Assembly: GCA_021307315.1 (NCBI GenBank)
Contig: JAJSPD010000003.1
Coordinates: forward strand, 1,054,001-1,118,000
Source: Bisporella sp. PMI_857
Taxonomy: Eukaryota > Ascomycota > Leotiomycetes > Helotiales > Helotiaceae
Reading direction: 5' to 3'
DNA length: 64,000 nt
In this document: one piece after another, positions 23,522 through 34,339 of the stretch
Numbering within the stretch: position 1 is the stretch's first letter
Layout of the letters: every line of letters starts with the position of its first letter
The notes under the pieces: model-generated
Seen by the model: the letters and a program-made list of their open reading frames with translations, nothing else
Database searches by the model: none
What the model was told of the DNA's origin: nothing
Made by a program: the position numbers and the translations under genes

Positions 23522-23910
23522 TGCCTGATCATCGCTGCAGGGACCATCTGGGGGGGGAGACTGTCAAGCGGATAGATCCGTCTGCCAATATGGGTCTTGG
23601 AGGCTGAGCTCATCCTTGGGTAGACTTCTTGACCAATGAATATTGGTACTCCAGATCTAAAACGAACAGGCTCAGGGCAGCCTTGATGCTGATCAAACAG
23701 AGGGTGTATAGTAGAAAGAGCATCTAATAGTGTTTAGAGTTTAAGCGGAAGCATTCGCGCTGTGGGAGAGCTCGTGTTTCTCCTTGGGCCTCTTGAACCT
23801 CCCCATGTCATAATTTCGAAGTTCATGCGCTAGTGTTAAAGATACTATGCGTGATGTCACTTGGCTCAGAGCTCTAAGAGACCGCTGACAAGAAGTGAAG
23901 CTTCAGAGAG

Positions 23911-23920
23911 TATATAAAAG
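23911..23920 (+). promoter_or_regulatory. TATA box of the small secreted protein gene
   Basis: tatataaaag stands about 225 bp before the start codon at 24135, followed by a C/A/T-rich leader. Strong TATA boxes are typical of inducible, highly expressed fungal genes. Confidence 0.55.
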
Positions 23921-24134
23921 ATGTTTGGCCAGCATCAACAAGTTCGCTCTCCAGTCAACAAAGCATCGCACTGCCGCTCTTTAACAGTTGTTATTTGATC
24001 TCTTAATTACTTACTTCACTCGCTTGAAATCTACACAGACACTCGTTACTTGTCTTAATTAATAAAAGTTCTTACGGCTCAAGCTTTCACCAGCCTACGT
24101 TAGCTCACAACTCCAATCCCAAATTCTAGTCAAA

Positions 24135-24634
24135 ATGCGTTTCTCTTCGATTCTTTCATATACAGTGCTAGGCCTCGCCGGTTCAGCGTAAGCGTGCTTG
24201 ATATAATAACCACCCCAAGCATCTGCTTACAGTTAATCCTTCAGCTTTGCGAATCTGCACCCCAACTGTGCCTGCCACAACGGCGACAGCTACAACTGGC
24301 GTGTCACAACGCTGGCATGCCAAGTGTACACCGATGCAGGATACGAGGTATGTGTGCTATGAATGTTTCTGACCAGCATTGGGAAACTGACTGAGTGATT
24401 CCAACAGTGGGGAGGCGGCTTCTATGATTCACCTTCGGGACGAGTAAGTCTAGTGAACCAAACCTTACAGCATATAGAGACTTACAATGATAGTGTGTCG
24501 CAAATGATGGAAGCAGTCTCGCAGGCAATGAGTGGGAAGCTGCTTGTCGGACAGTTGCTACTTCGGGTTTTGATTGTGCTGATGGCATTGGCAAGTGTTT
24601 CGCATTTCCTGAAAGTGTTCGGGGACGTTGTTAG
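24135..24634 (+). CDS. Small secreted cysteine-rich protein, four exons
   Basis: Exons 24135-24187, 24245-24347, 24408-24443 and 24494-24634 give a 110-residue protein; no single reading frame shows it, so an ORF scan misses it. Residues 1-18 or so (MRFSSILSYTVLGLAGSA) are a signal peptide. The mature part has eight cysteines: NCACHN, LACQV, one opening exon four (CVAND), AACRT, FDCADG, GKCF and the C-terminal residue itself. The spacing would allow four disulfides. Every donor (GTAAGC, GTATGT, GTAAGT) and phase agrees. In the first intron an earlier AG (24232) would give an immediate stop, so the acceptor at 24244 is required. Aromatic-rich EWGGGFYDSPSG spans exons two and three. Small size, signal peptide, high cysteine content and a TATA promoter are the features of candidate effectors or antimicrobial proteins; function is inference. 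Confidence 0.85.
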
Positions 24635-25522
24635 GGGATGAGAATGCTGCAGGAACTCTGCATGCAAATACGGATCCTAGGTGATGGCACTATAAGTGTG
24701 CAATCGTCTAGTCTCAGGCAAACCAGGGTGGCGATGGCCATTTAGGTCTTGGGTTAGATAGGCTCCACTACACTTTGTCATATGAATTAATGATACTCCA
24801 TACTAAGCAAGCCCAAATTCGAATTTTCGGTGATTCTATCTGAGTACATTGCGGGAAAACCATTGGGACGTTGCCACGGGTAGGTCACTAGACACATAGG
24901 TTGGGTTGTCGATGCTAGGCTTATTCAATTGAACAAAATTCTCGATTCTGAGAAATGGGAATCAAATATGTTGAATAGAGCTATGAGAGTTTCAAGAATG
25001 TGATTCAAGCGTAATCAAAGAAGCGTTGTCCTCTATAATAACTGCAGGATCTCGGGGCTTACTATTTTCGACGGATTAATTCATTCAAAGTCAAATATAG
25101 ACATGAAAGTAAGCTCAATTATAACCTCTCTGATAGAGCTAAATTCTATAACTAAAGGTAGTCATGATCTGGATGCTTGGTGCTTTAAACCTTTGCTTAA
25201 CTAGGATTCAATCTGTACATAGGTAGCAAACGGTATCTGGGGATTGAGGTCTGGTGCTCTGGTTGATAAATGAGTTGAGTTGGTTACCAGTCGAGCTAGT
25301 CTGCATTTTGCCAAGGGCATGAACAGTATGAGGTGTAAATGATGAGAAGCAGAACAGGTCATATTACTCAGAACCTTACCCACGGGTACTTCTGCAAATC
25401 ACCATTTCTGTCGCCACTGCCTTGTGTTCTTGTAGCTACGGGGCAATAGTCTTCAAAATGGAGTCTTATGTTCACCTAACTATTGCTAAATTCTTCATTA
25501 CCTATTTTTTGGGCTAGCTCTA
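24635..25522. other. AT-rich intergenic
   Basis: 888 bp between converging genes. No exon, repeat or RNA gene is recognised. Confidence 0.4.
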
Positions 25523-27265
25523 CTAATTAAAACCTCCAATTTTATTTACATCGTTCAATTCATCGACCCGAGAGCTACGCTCATTCCGGTGGTTCCACGA
25601 AAAGGAATACCTACTTACGTACATAAAACCCCGAGTCCGACGCTGTAGTGCATGTGTCCGAAGATAGAATACCACCTTGGTGAATGGGATACCTCGAACT
25701 GCCTCTTTTTGTGCGCAGAGCTTTTCCACCAATCTATCTGCATAATTTCCGTGCTCAGCCGGTACAAGTTCATGGGCATCCACCTCAGAACTCAGTGTAA
25801 GTATACGAAGATGGTGGAAGGAACCAAGTTCTTGTATTGATGCATCCTGAGAAAGTTAAGAAAACACATTCTTTAGAGATACATGCCTGGTTCGCAAGTG
25901 TTGCTTACCTCCTGGGCGCTATTAGAAAGTCCAATCCAAAGATCAAGACGCAATGCTCTTAAGTCGGGGCATTTTTGCCGAATGATATTCAAAAGCCTCG
26001 TGTCATCGCAGGACCCAGGATGTGAATCGTTAAGATAAGAGCAGTGTTCGGGATGATCTACAAGCTCTAACACTCGAAGACTACGGGGAAGAGCCTGTAC
26101 AATATTTCTATGCCGACAAAACATTGCAGAAAATTTTTCAAGGTCACCCATGCTTCCAATCATTGTACATAGTCGGTTCATCCAGGGTCCCAATTCAGGT
26201 CCAGACTCAACTTCGTGGTGGCTAACTTTGTCAACAAATTTGAATGTCCTAAGCATCTTGAACGCGTCAACAGGAACGGTCATGATGAAATTCTCCATTG
26301 GAATTTCTTCAAGCCTTAGACAGGTCAGCCTGGAAAAGTCGAACAATTTTTCAACATGCGCCGAGGTGTAGGTCCATTGAGAGATATTCCTGGATTGAGT
26401 ATCCAAAAAACCAGCCTTACCCTGCAAGCTAAGACTCTTTATTGGAGGCAATTTTCCCTTGCCTAATGGAAGTAAATGACTGATGTATAAGCGCTCAAGA
26501 TTTTCGGCTGACTTCAGTAGAGTTGCTAATTCGAGAATAGAGCTCCGGTGCCATGTTGAGCTAGCGCAGAACGAAGTAAGATTTTGTGCGGGGATGGTTG
26601 ACAATCTCGGAGAACAGACTTTGCCTTTTAACTTGAAATGAAGTCGAACATGCTTTCCTTCATACTTTGGAGTAAGTCAGCAGGTTTTGGGATACGATGT
26701 CGTGGTAAAGGTTGTTTTGGCGACTCTGGTAAATGTGAACATACCTCAAAATACCGTTGCATTTCGCTGGGTAAACCCACAGTCGTGCGGCGGCTATGGA
26801 TCCACCTACAGAGAATGCGTGAGAGAGATCCTGGTAAGGTATTACAAATTATGTTTAACCTACATTATATCACGTAACACCTCGCAACGTGAGAGCAAAG
26901 TGCTCACACGGACACTATCTAATCTCGCTCGCAGAACTATATAACGTGTGTGGGCATAGATATGTGATTTGACCCGAGAACAATCAGGATTTCCGTTATC
27001 ATTGATAATTCTCTGATGAAGTATGAACTTCCGAAATACAAATGGAGTGCATTGGACATCGAAAGTACGAGATACAAGGCGCCATTTTAGGAATGAAGAA
27101 GAGCTAGACAACTGCGAAAATTAGTGTATGAACTTGAACTGCATTACACAGTATAAGGAAGGTGGCTTAGACTTTTTCAAAGATAAGGTCCCAGAGCTCA
27201 GAGCTGAGAGAGTATATCGGTGGCAGCTGCACGACCTGTGAAGATGGAGAAATGGGCTTGTCCAT
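25523..27265 (-). CDS. F-box protein
   Basis: On the minus strand the exons are 27173-27265, 26864-27111, 26745-26805, 25909-26664 and 25523-25846, giving 493 residues. The F-box is formed only after splicing: IYSLSSELWDLIFEK from exon one joins LSSSSSFLKWRLVSRTFD in exon two, matching the LPxELxxxIxxxL...LRxVSRxF pattern. The rest has leucine-rich-like segments (FSRLTCLRLEEIPM, RSLRVLELVD, PDLRALRLDL). F-box proteins connect substrates to SCF ubiquitin ligases through Skp1. The first intron has an unusual GTCTAA donor but perfect phase. Near the C-terminus a GTAAGT at 25613-25618 could start another intron; if used, the last 30 residues would differ. I kept the reading to the stop at 25523 because no downstream exon was convincing. 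Confidence 0.8.
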
Positions 27266-27628
27266 GACTGCGAAGTAAGAGTTTTACCTCCAAGTTAATC
27301 TTTCTCCTATATACGAATGTCAACTCAAGATAAAGTAAAATTGAAATTAAAGTTTAAAATGTTTTCAAAGTAAATGCATAAATACAAATAGAGAACGAGG
27401 GAGAGATACTTATGTGAACTTATGTAGAATGGGAGTCATACCTGTGTGCCAAGCTCAATTGTACATGTGGCGCAACAATCACACCAGCCACACTTCTCGC
27501 GTCCCCCTTTCTAAACCGCGACGTTTGTATTAACATTATTATTGTTTGTGGAGATCAAGTCACAACCCATTCCGCAAGAATAAAGCACGTGCGCTTCATG
27601 GATTCAAGATTTAGATAACTCGCGCAGA
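27266..27628. promoter_or_regulatory. Divergent promoter region, F-box gene and dynactin gene
   Basis: 363 bp between the start codons of two divergently transcribed genes. AT-rich near 27340-27400; nothing else is recognisable. Confidence 0.5.
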
Positions 27629-30600
27629 ATGGCCGAGTTCTCCAATGGACAAGTCGTTCAGCTTGCGGATGGCCGTTTGGCAACAATTCGATATGTAGGG
27701 CTAGCTCATTTTCAGCATGGAACGTGGATAGGCGTGGAACTGGGGGATTACAGCGGCAAGAACGATGGAAGCGTTCAAGGGGAGAGGTATTTCACCTGTG
27801 AGGATGGAAGGGGAATGTTCGTCCGACCTGCTGCGGTCTCTCTGATTGAGCAATCTCCTCCAGCACTTCCAGCTCAACCAGAACCACCTACAAAGCCAGC
27901 TGCTATTCCTCTGAAGAAGACAACAAGGCCCAGCAGTGTTGTGAGCACAGCAGCTGGGCGTCGGTTAAGCTCAGTGCCAGATGTAGGGGCAGCAAAGAGG
28001 GTGAGCATGAATTCAACAAGCCCAAGCCCAGTCACAAGATCTCGTCCCTCCAGCATGCTGCGAGTACGTGTCTCCCTCTATCCAACCTTTATTACAAATC
28101 CTAACACTGTCAGTCACCTACAAAGTCTCCCACGAAACAGCTCTCTGCGAACACATCAACCACCTCAACTCCCCGAACCGGCACACCCTCCAACACAAGA
28201 ACACCATCCATAACAATGACGAAGCCCGCCCGCACAAGTACGGCAGGAAGTAGAACATCGATGGGTCCTCCCCCAGCTCCGGCAGGACGACGCCAGTCCC
28301 TAGCAGGAGGCACTAGCGTTGCCAACAAAGCGGCAGCTCCTCCGCCAAGCAGAGCTCCCAGTACCCGACAGTCGTTGGCACCAAAGCTAAATGTTGGAGT
28401 ACGACCAAATTCAGCTCGAATTGGCTCCATCGGCTCACATTTAAGCAGCAGGACGAGCTCTGGTAGTGGTAATGACACAGGCGATGAAGGTAGAGGTTCT
28501 CCAGATAAAAATAGTCAAGGAAATGTGTCCCCCAAGCGCATCAGCCCAGCTTTGGCTCGGACTGCAGCTATGGATCGTAAAGCCGCCTCTCCAGCTTCAT
28601 CTGGCAGCACAGCATCTCCTGTAGCTCAACGAGGCGCAGGATCTAGCACAGCTGCAAGCCGTGAAATTGAAGATTTAAAGACAAAGCTCCGTTTGATGGA
28701 GAAAAAGCGACTTGAGGATCGTGATAAGTTGAAAGCGATGGAGCAACTTAAGACAGAGCGAGACAAATTCGAAAACATCATTCAGAAAATGCAGGCTAAA
28801 TATCAGCCACAGCAAGAGGAATTAAAGCAGCTCCGTCAAGAGCTCAAAGATCTGGATGCTCGAAATGAACAGCTCGAAAACATGCAAGCGGATCACGAAA
28901 TAGAACTTGACCATGCCTTGGTTGACAGGGAGATTGCGGAAGAAACTGCTGAAAGTTATAAATCTCAAGTCCAAGGGCTCGAAGAATTGAGAGATGAGCT
29001 ACAAATGGAAGTGGAAATCCTAAAGGCAGAAAATGCTGAGCTAGGTGGTGAAATGACGATTGAGGAAAAGTCAAGTCAGGGTTGGCTTCAGATGGAACGA
29101 AGTAATGAGCGGCTGAAGGAGGCACTGTTACGTCTACGCGACATGACCCAACAAACTGAATCTGATCTTAAACATGAGATAAAAGGTTTAGAACAAGATT
29201 TACGGGATTTGACTACTTTCAAAGATCAGTATCATGATATCAAAGGCAAATTCGACCAGTCTCTGCTGGATGTGGAAAACCTTCGAGAACAGTTGGACAA
29301 TGCAGCAACGGCAGACATAATGATTTTAGAACTTTCAGAAAAGAACGGCGAACTAGAAGATAACATCAAAGAGCTTCAATTAGCTATCGAGGACCTTGAA
29401 AGCCTAAGAGAGCTCAATGATGAGCTGGAGATCAATCATGTTGAGACAGAGAAGGAGATGCAAGAGGATATTGATTTCAAGGAAAGTGTTATAATCGAGC
29501 AAGCACGCCGTGCTGCACAGCAAGAACAAGCTATGGAAGACATGGAGTACACATTGTCAAAGTTCAGGGAGCTTGTTACCAATCTTCAAAGTGATCTTGA
29601 AGATATGCGTGCGTCGCATGCTGTGACTGAGACTGAGTCTGAGCAATTGAATAGCAGATCACGAGCTATGATGGATCTCAACATGAAGCTTCAGGTCTCC
29701 GCAGCAAAAACCCAGATTAAGACTATTGATCTCGAATTACGTAGACTCGATGCAGAAGAAGCTTCAGAACATCTAGCTATTGTTCAATTGTTCCTTCCAG
29801 AAGCATTTCACAGCGACAGAGACTCCGTGCTGGCTTTACTTCGCTTTAAGCGTGTTGGATTTAAGGCGAACCTATTGTCCGGATTTGTCAAAGAACGGGT
29901 CAATGGACCACCAGCAGCCGGTCATGAAGACGACATTTTTGCGGCGTTTGATGTGCTTGATAAGCTGTCGTGGGTTGCGGCAATGTGTGATAGGTTCGTC
30001 CGGGCCATCAGCCACTGTTCAACGGAGCAGTTCGCGAAGTATGAAGGGGCTCTCTATGAGCTTGAGCCCGTTGAGAGGGCATTAAACGGATGGATTGATG
30101 GCTTGCGGCGCGACGATCTCAAGGAGAAAGCATGTGCTGTTGAACTACAACGCACCATTGCCCTCATGTCCCACCTTGCTGAAGTACATATCTCTGATGG
30201 CTTGGCCACATACGCTGATGATGTGCATATGCGAGCTCTTGTCATGCAGAGCCATCTTGAGAGTGCTGCGGGTGCGATATCTGCAGCTAAAAGTATGGTT
30301 CAAAGAGTAATTCCTAGTCAGGGTGACGAAGATGAACTCGCTCAGCATTTCAACCGAAAAGCTGATACTGTGATTTCACAGACTAGAAGTGCAAAGGTAG
30401 TCATCAGCAAAGCAGTTCGTGCACTGGAAGATCTCAAGACACGTTCGTTATCGCTGAAACCAGACACGATCCAATATTTTGAGCAGTGTGAAACATCGAC
30501 GCAAGAGTTGGCTGAATTCGCCCGTCAAGCAGGGGCTGATCTTTATGGGCTTCTCCACGAAGAAGGCAGAGTTGAGCCGTTTACATATCTCGAAGTCCAG

Positions 30601-31704
30601 GGCACCGTGCATCGTACTGTGTTTAACGTATTCGCGTCCAGCGAGTCTGACCTTTTTTCTACCTATCTCAACAAGATCCGTACGCTTTCAGGTGGGCTAG
30701 GTGAGCTTGCCAATATGGCGTCTGACCTCGAGATGGTGGAAGAATTTGAGCGTCTGCCATCCCCATGGGCTCTACGATCTCAGGAGCTCAAGTCCTCAAA
30801 AACCGTTTCAATTGATGCCGAAGAAGAACTTCGACGTCTTCGAGAAGATAATCATGAACGCGCTACGATCATTGCAATGCGAGATCAGACATTGGAAGAA
30901 GCATCAGTCAAGATTGAGCTCCTCGAGTCTCGTATGCGCGATGCCACGAAAAAGAATGAGCAAATTAATGACCTTGAGCGCCGGATTGAGGAGGCAAAGA
31001 AACAAGAGCTTATTCTTAGCGATACAATCAAAATTCAAAATAAGGATCTTGCCCGTATGGAGGCCGAAGGAGAAAAATGGAAGAAGATTGCAGAAGACGC
31101 CAAGTCTATTGGGGCTGTAGCCCCTGGATCTAGAGCGGGTCAGGAGCGAGCTGTAGCTACAGCTCGACAGATGGATGCTCTGAAAACTGAGATTGCGTCT
31201 TTGCAAGCGGCCGTAAGATATTTGAGAGAAGATAATTGCCGCGCTCGGCTCACCGATCATCAATCCTATTCCTGGCTCCAGACCCCTCTCAAGAAACCAA
31301 AAGGCAAAGACGAACAACGAAAGGATCTGGTCGTTACAGAAGCTAGCGATATTCTCAACGAGCTCCTCAACCTTACTAAGACTGCCGAGATATATGACCT
31401 TTCGAAGATGCCGAAAGATCGTCTAGCCTGGCGACCCGCCAAGAATACTCCACAACATCATGTTGCCAAACAGCGTGAGGGTTTTGAGGCATGGAGAAGT
31501 TGGCGTATGGATGTTGAGCAAAAGGGCAAAATTCTCACGGAACGAGATGTCAACAGAGGCTTGGGCAAGAGTATCAGGACTGCAGCTGCCAAGGTTCAAT
31601 TGCACTTGCCAGGATGGGAGAAGAGTGGCTCATTGGGACGGGAGGTTGAAATAGTCGATCCCGAGGAATGGAGCGGGCTCAGGAGTCGATTGGTAGTCAT
31701 TTGA
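27629..31704 (+). CDS. NIP100: Dynactin p150 (Glued) subunit
   Basis: Exons 27629-28063 and 28114-31704 give 1341 residues, the usual size for the fungal protein (ro-3 in Neurospora, nudM in Aspergillus). It is the largest subunit of dynactin, which links dynein to microtubules and cargo for nuclear migration and vesicle transport. Residues 1-70 form a CAP-Gly domain with the signature GKNDG at 43-47, used to bind tubulin and EB1 tails. A Ser/Pro/Thr-rich basic linker (80-325) follows, then a long heptad coiled coil (about 328-640), the globular dynactin domain (about 675-960) and a second coil (1045-1190). The C-terminus ends with a conserved-looking WRSWRMDV region. The only intron (50 nt) falls in the basic linker and joins SMLR to SPTKSPTKQ, a repeated SPTK element likely to be a kinase target. 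Intact. Confidence 0.95.
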
Positions 31705-32171
31705 TTCTTTCATGAGATAGGAGATTATACCCAGGAGCGCTCTGGTTCAAGAATTGTAGTATAAAAATCAAACTTTCCACGGGGCTCTACGACTCAAACC
31801 AACACTACTACATTGAAGCCAGTAAGATGGGCTGACGTTATGCAGAAGAATGAGGCTCTTGCAGTGAACTATTAGATCGAGCACTTCGTTGCCCGGCCAA
31901 TACCAAGATTCACATTCCTGACAAGACACTTAAATTCAGAGTCTTAATTATACCTCAATATCAGCTTTTCTGCGTCTGTGGAACTATGGTCTTGGGGGGC
32001 CAATATTACCTGGTGTGGTAATTGTGTGTTTGTTTGTTTAGCATGAATTTCTTGTAATATATTGTCGTTTAGGTGAGAAGTTTCGCTATGTATAAGACTA
32101 GTAGCGTTCTTATGTCCACTCTGCATCTCTCTCCAGCATAAATGACTTTTCCTGTCATATCAGGAACTAGC
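31705..32171. other. Convergent intergenic region
   Basis: 467 bp between the 3' ends of the dynactin gene and a minus-strand gene. AT-rich, no exon seen. Confidence 0.45.
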
Positions 32172-33202
32172 TCATCCTGTTATAGGCTCCAGAAGGCTCA
32201 GCATATTGGCGGTCTCTTCAGCATTTCCCTCCCAATGCAACAATCGATAGCATAAGAACCATAAATCAGTATGGGTTTCGCAGGCAAACTCGACACCGCC
32301 TTCTGTTCTGATCAGGCATCTCGACAGAACATAAAATGTTAGCTTATATCTAAATACATAGACAAATAATGAGGAGTTACAGAATATATACTCACTGATT
32401 CTGAAGTAGTTCGTCATCTTGCCTATGAGCTACGACAAGATCTCTGTTCAAAACTTCCATGCACTCTGTTCTATAAGCATCGGTCTGCAATTGGAAGCAT
32501 AAGACTCGAGGAGATTCTTTCTCAATATTTGTTGATTGATGGTGGTAATGCCTATGATATAATCGAAATTCGTCCATGGGATTTTGAAGTCGAGCGCATT
32601 GACCGTGCGGTGAGGAAACCTTCCCTTGCGATTCTCCATCAGAAGTCTGACAGCCGTATCGTAATCTTCGGGAAAATGTTGATGGATTTTGAGAGTTGCT
32701 CTGTCGCAGCAAAGTATTCTTTGTGGAGGCGTGAGGCTTAGCCCCTGGCTTTTTGCAGAAATGACTGTGCTGGATGGCGAAGCCGGTGCTTGAGGACTCG
32801 ATTGTTGCGGGAGTTGAGGGTTTGACAATGTGTGGGCTCTATAATCCTTGTCAGCTTCTTTGAAGCTGTATGGATATTGGGAACTTACGTGACTCTCGCT
32901 ACGCTTTCTTTTCCATTCACACGTTCCAAAGGCTCATATGTCTTGCCACTATAGTCACCAGAGCTTATACGTCTTGGGAGCCGCTCGAATGGCGTGACAT
33001 TACGCATTGTGCGTGCCGGTCTGCCAACTGCAAAAGCACCCACTGCAGGCGTGGAGGCTTGTTTGTGGGCTTTTGGCATGCTGATCTGTGCGTGAACTGA
33101 GTTCTCGAGTTCGCCATAAGTTTTATCTGCCCTCTTTGGTTTCCCATGCTGCCCTGTGGTTGTGGCATGCTGGTCCGATGTTATCTCAGCAGCAGAGGCC
33201 AT
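32172..33202 (-). CDS. Uncharacterised protein, gene model partly uncertain
   Basis: I do not recognise this protein. On the minus strand exon one (32889-33202) has a basic, Pro/Thr-rich N-terminus and joins cleanly (GTAAGT donor, ttatag acceptor) to exon two at 32838. The last exon (32172-32319) joins through a GTGAGT donor at 32395 and carries HTDLWFLCYRLLHWEGN and AEETANMLSLLEPI. Between them the frame changes. The best phase-consistent solution is an intron 32485-32603 with a good acceptor (ttccaattgcag) but a poor GTCAAT donor, giving exons 32604-32838 and 32396-32484 and a 261-residue protein. The intron by that model contains a stretch that also reads well (LDFKIPWTNFDY), so a one-base frameshift or other splice is possible. 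No signal peptide or membrane segment. The helical C-terminus (TECMEVLNRDLVVAHRQDDE) looks genuinely coding. Confidence 0.5.
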
Positions 33203-34339
33203 GACGAAGCTGTAGAATTTTGATGTATTGCCGAGGTCAGTTCTATTTGAAATCAGGAGTCAGATGATCAGAATTGATATATTCGCATCAGGTGTGGTTA
33301 TGGCTGGCGGTTGGCTTATCTTTGGTAAGGCTCAGGCTGAAGTGGAATGACAGACCGCTTCACAATTCTAATGCTGTGGTTCACCAATAGCGTTCCTGAA
33401 AATAGAGCCATATTTTTGTTGCACGTCTGGTGTACATGCGCACCTTCAAAAATTGCAATCGAAGATATAAGTGAGAGAAGGCTGCTCCTTGCTGGCCCTT
33501 TTTGTGGAGACCTCGCTTATTCAGGGGCATCAACCAGTCCAGAAGACTAGATATTAACACCTGAGCCATAGTAGCAAGCCTCTTTTATTATTACCTCATG
33601 GCCTTTTTGAGCTAATATCTATCAAGCTTATCAAAAATTAGTCCACGACGTTTTTCGTCAGCTGCTCTTGGATATCGACCTGAATGTCTGAGTCCATGGG
33701 CTAAGATTAAACGACGAAGTCTTCAGCTCCTTTAATGCTCCGATGTTTTACAAAATGCCTGAAAACTCAATATATATATATTCCAAATAAGAATATGAAT
33801 ATGAGCAATATGTTTTAGATCAGTTGCAATTTACATACTGGGAGCAATCTAATACGAGATAAATCCTTGTAATGAGTATTCTCTTTGAGGGATGGTTGGA
33901 AAAAACACTACATAGACCTATTTATTCTCTTTTACCAATAGTCATCATGGTCTGAAGCTATGAGATAGGCCAAATACCGGCCAATTCTTTTCTAGTTACT
34001 TGCCGCTATAAGAAAGGATTGTCAAGCCTACTCATTTCTAATTTTTCGAGGATTTTGAGTAATGGATTTCGAGTGGTTCTTGGAAAGGTCCCTTCCGAGC
34101 ATGATCAAAACGTTGGGGTGTGCTGCTTACAAAATCTTCAGCCTCAACTTACAGGGATCCTTCGGGTGCACGGCCTCCGTTCCCAACTTGGCCGGTGGAG
34201 AACATTCCTCTTCTGGGTCTGAAGCAATCAACATTCAGAGCAATATTCCTTCTCTACAAAAGAGCAGGTCAATTAGAAAGCCAATGTTTGAATGGAATCG
34301 GAACCTTGAGAGCGGACCTCCCATAGCTGAGCTGATACA
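33203..34339. other. Divergent intergenic region, AT-rich
   Basis: 1.14 kb between a minus-strand gene and a plus-strand gene. Includes a (TA)n run at 33769-33780. A 93-codon open frame at 34062-34343 overlaps the start of the next gene and has no recognisable character, so I leave it out. Confidence 0.4.

Larger units (their letters stand above)
22804..24134. promoter_or_regulatory. Divergent 1.3-kb upstream region between two secreted-protein genes
   Basis: It separates the minus-strand Celp0028-like gene from the plus-strand small secreted protein, so both promoters lie here. No exon is supported. It contains a diverged direct repeat (23365-23402 and 23483-23521), the tandem words ggtaaggccggtaaggcc at 23444, a TATA-like box at 23911 and a CT/CA-rich leader before 24135. 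Confidence 0.55.
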
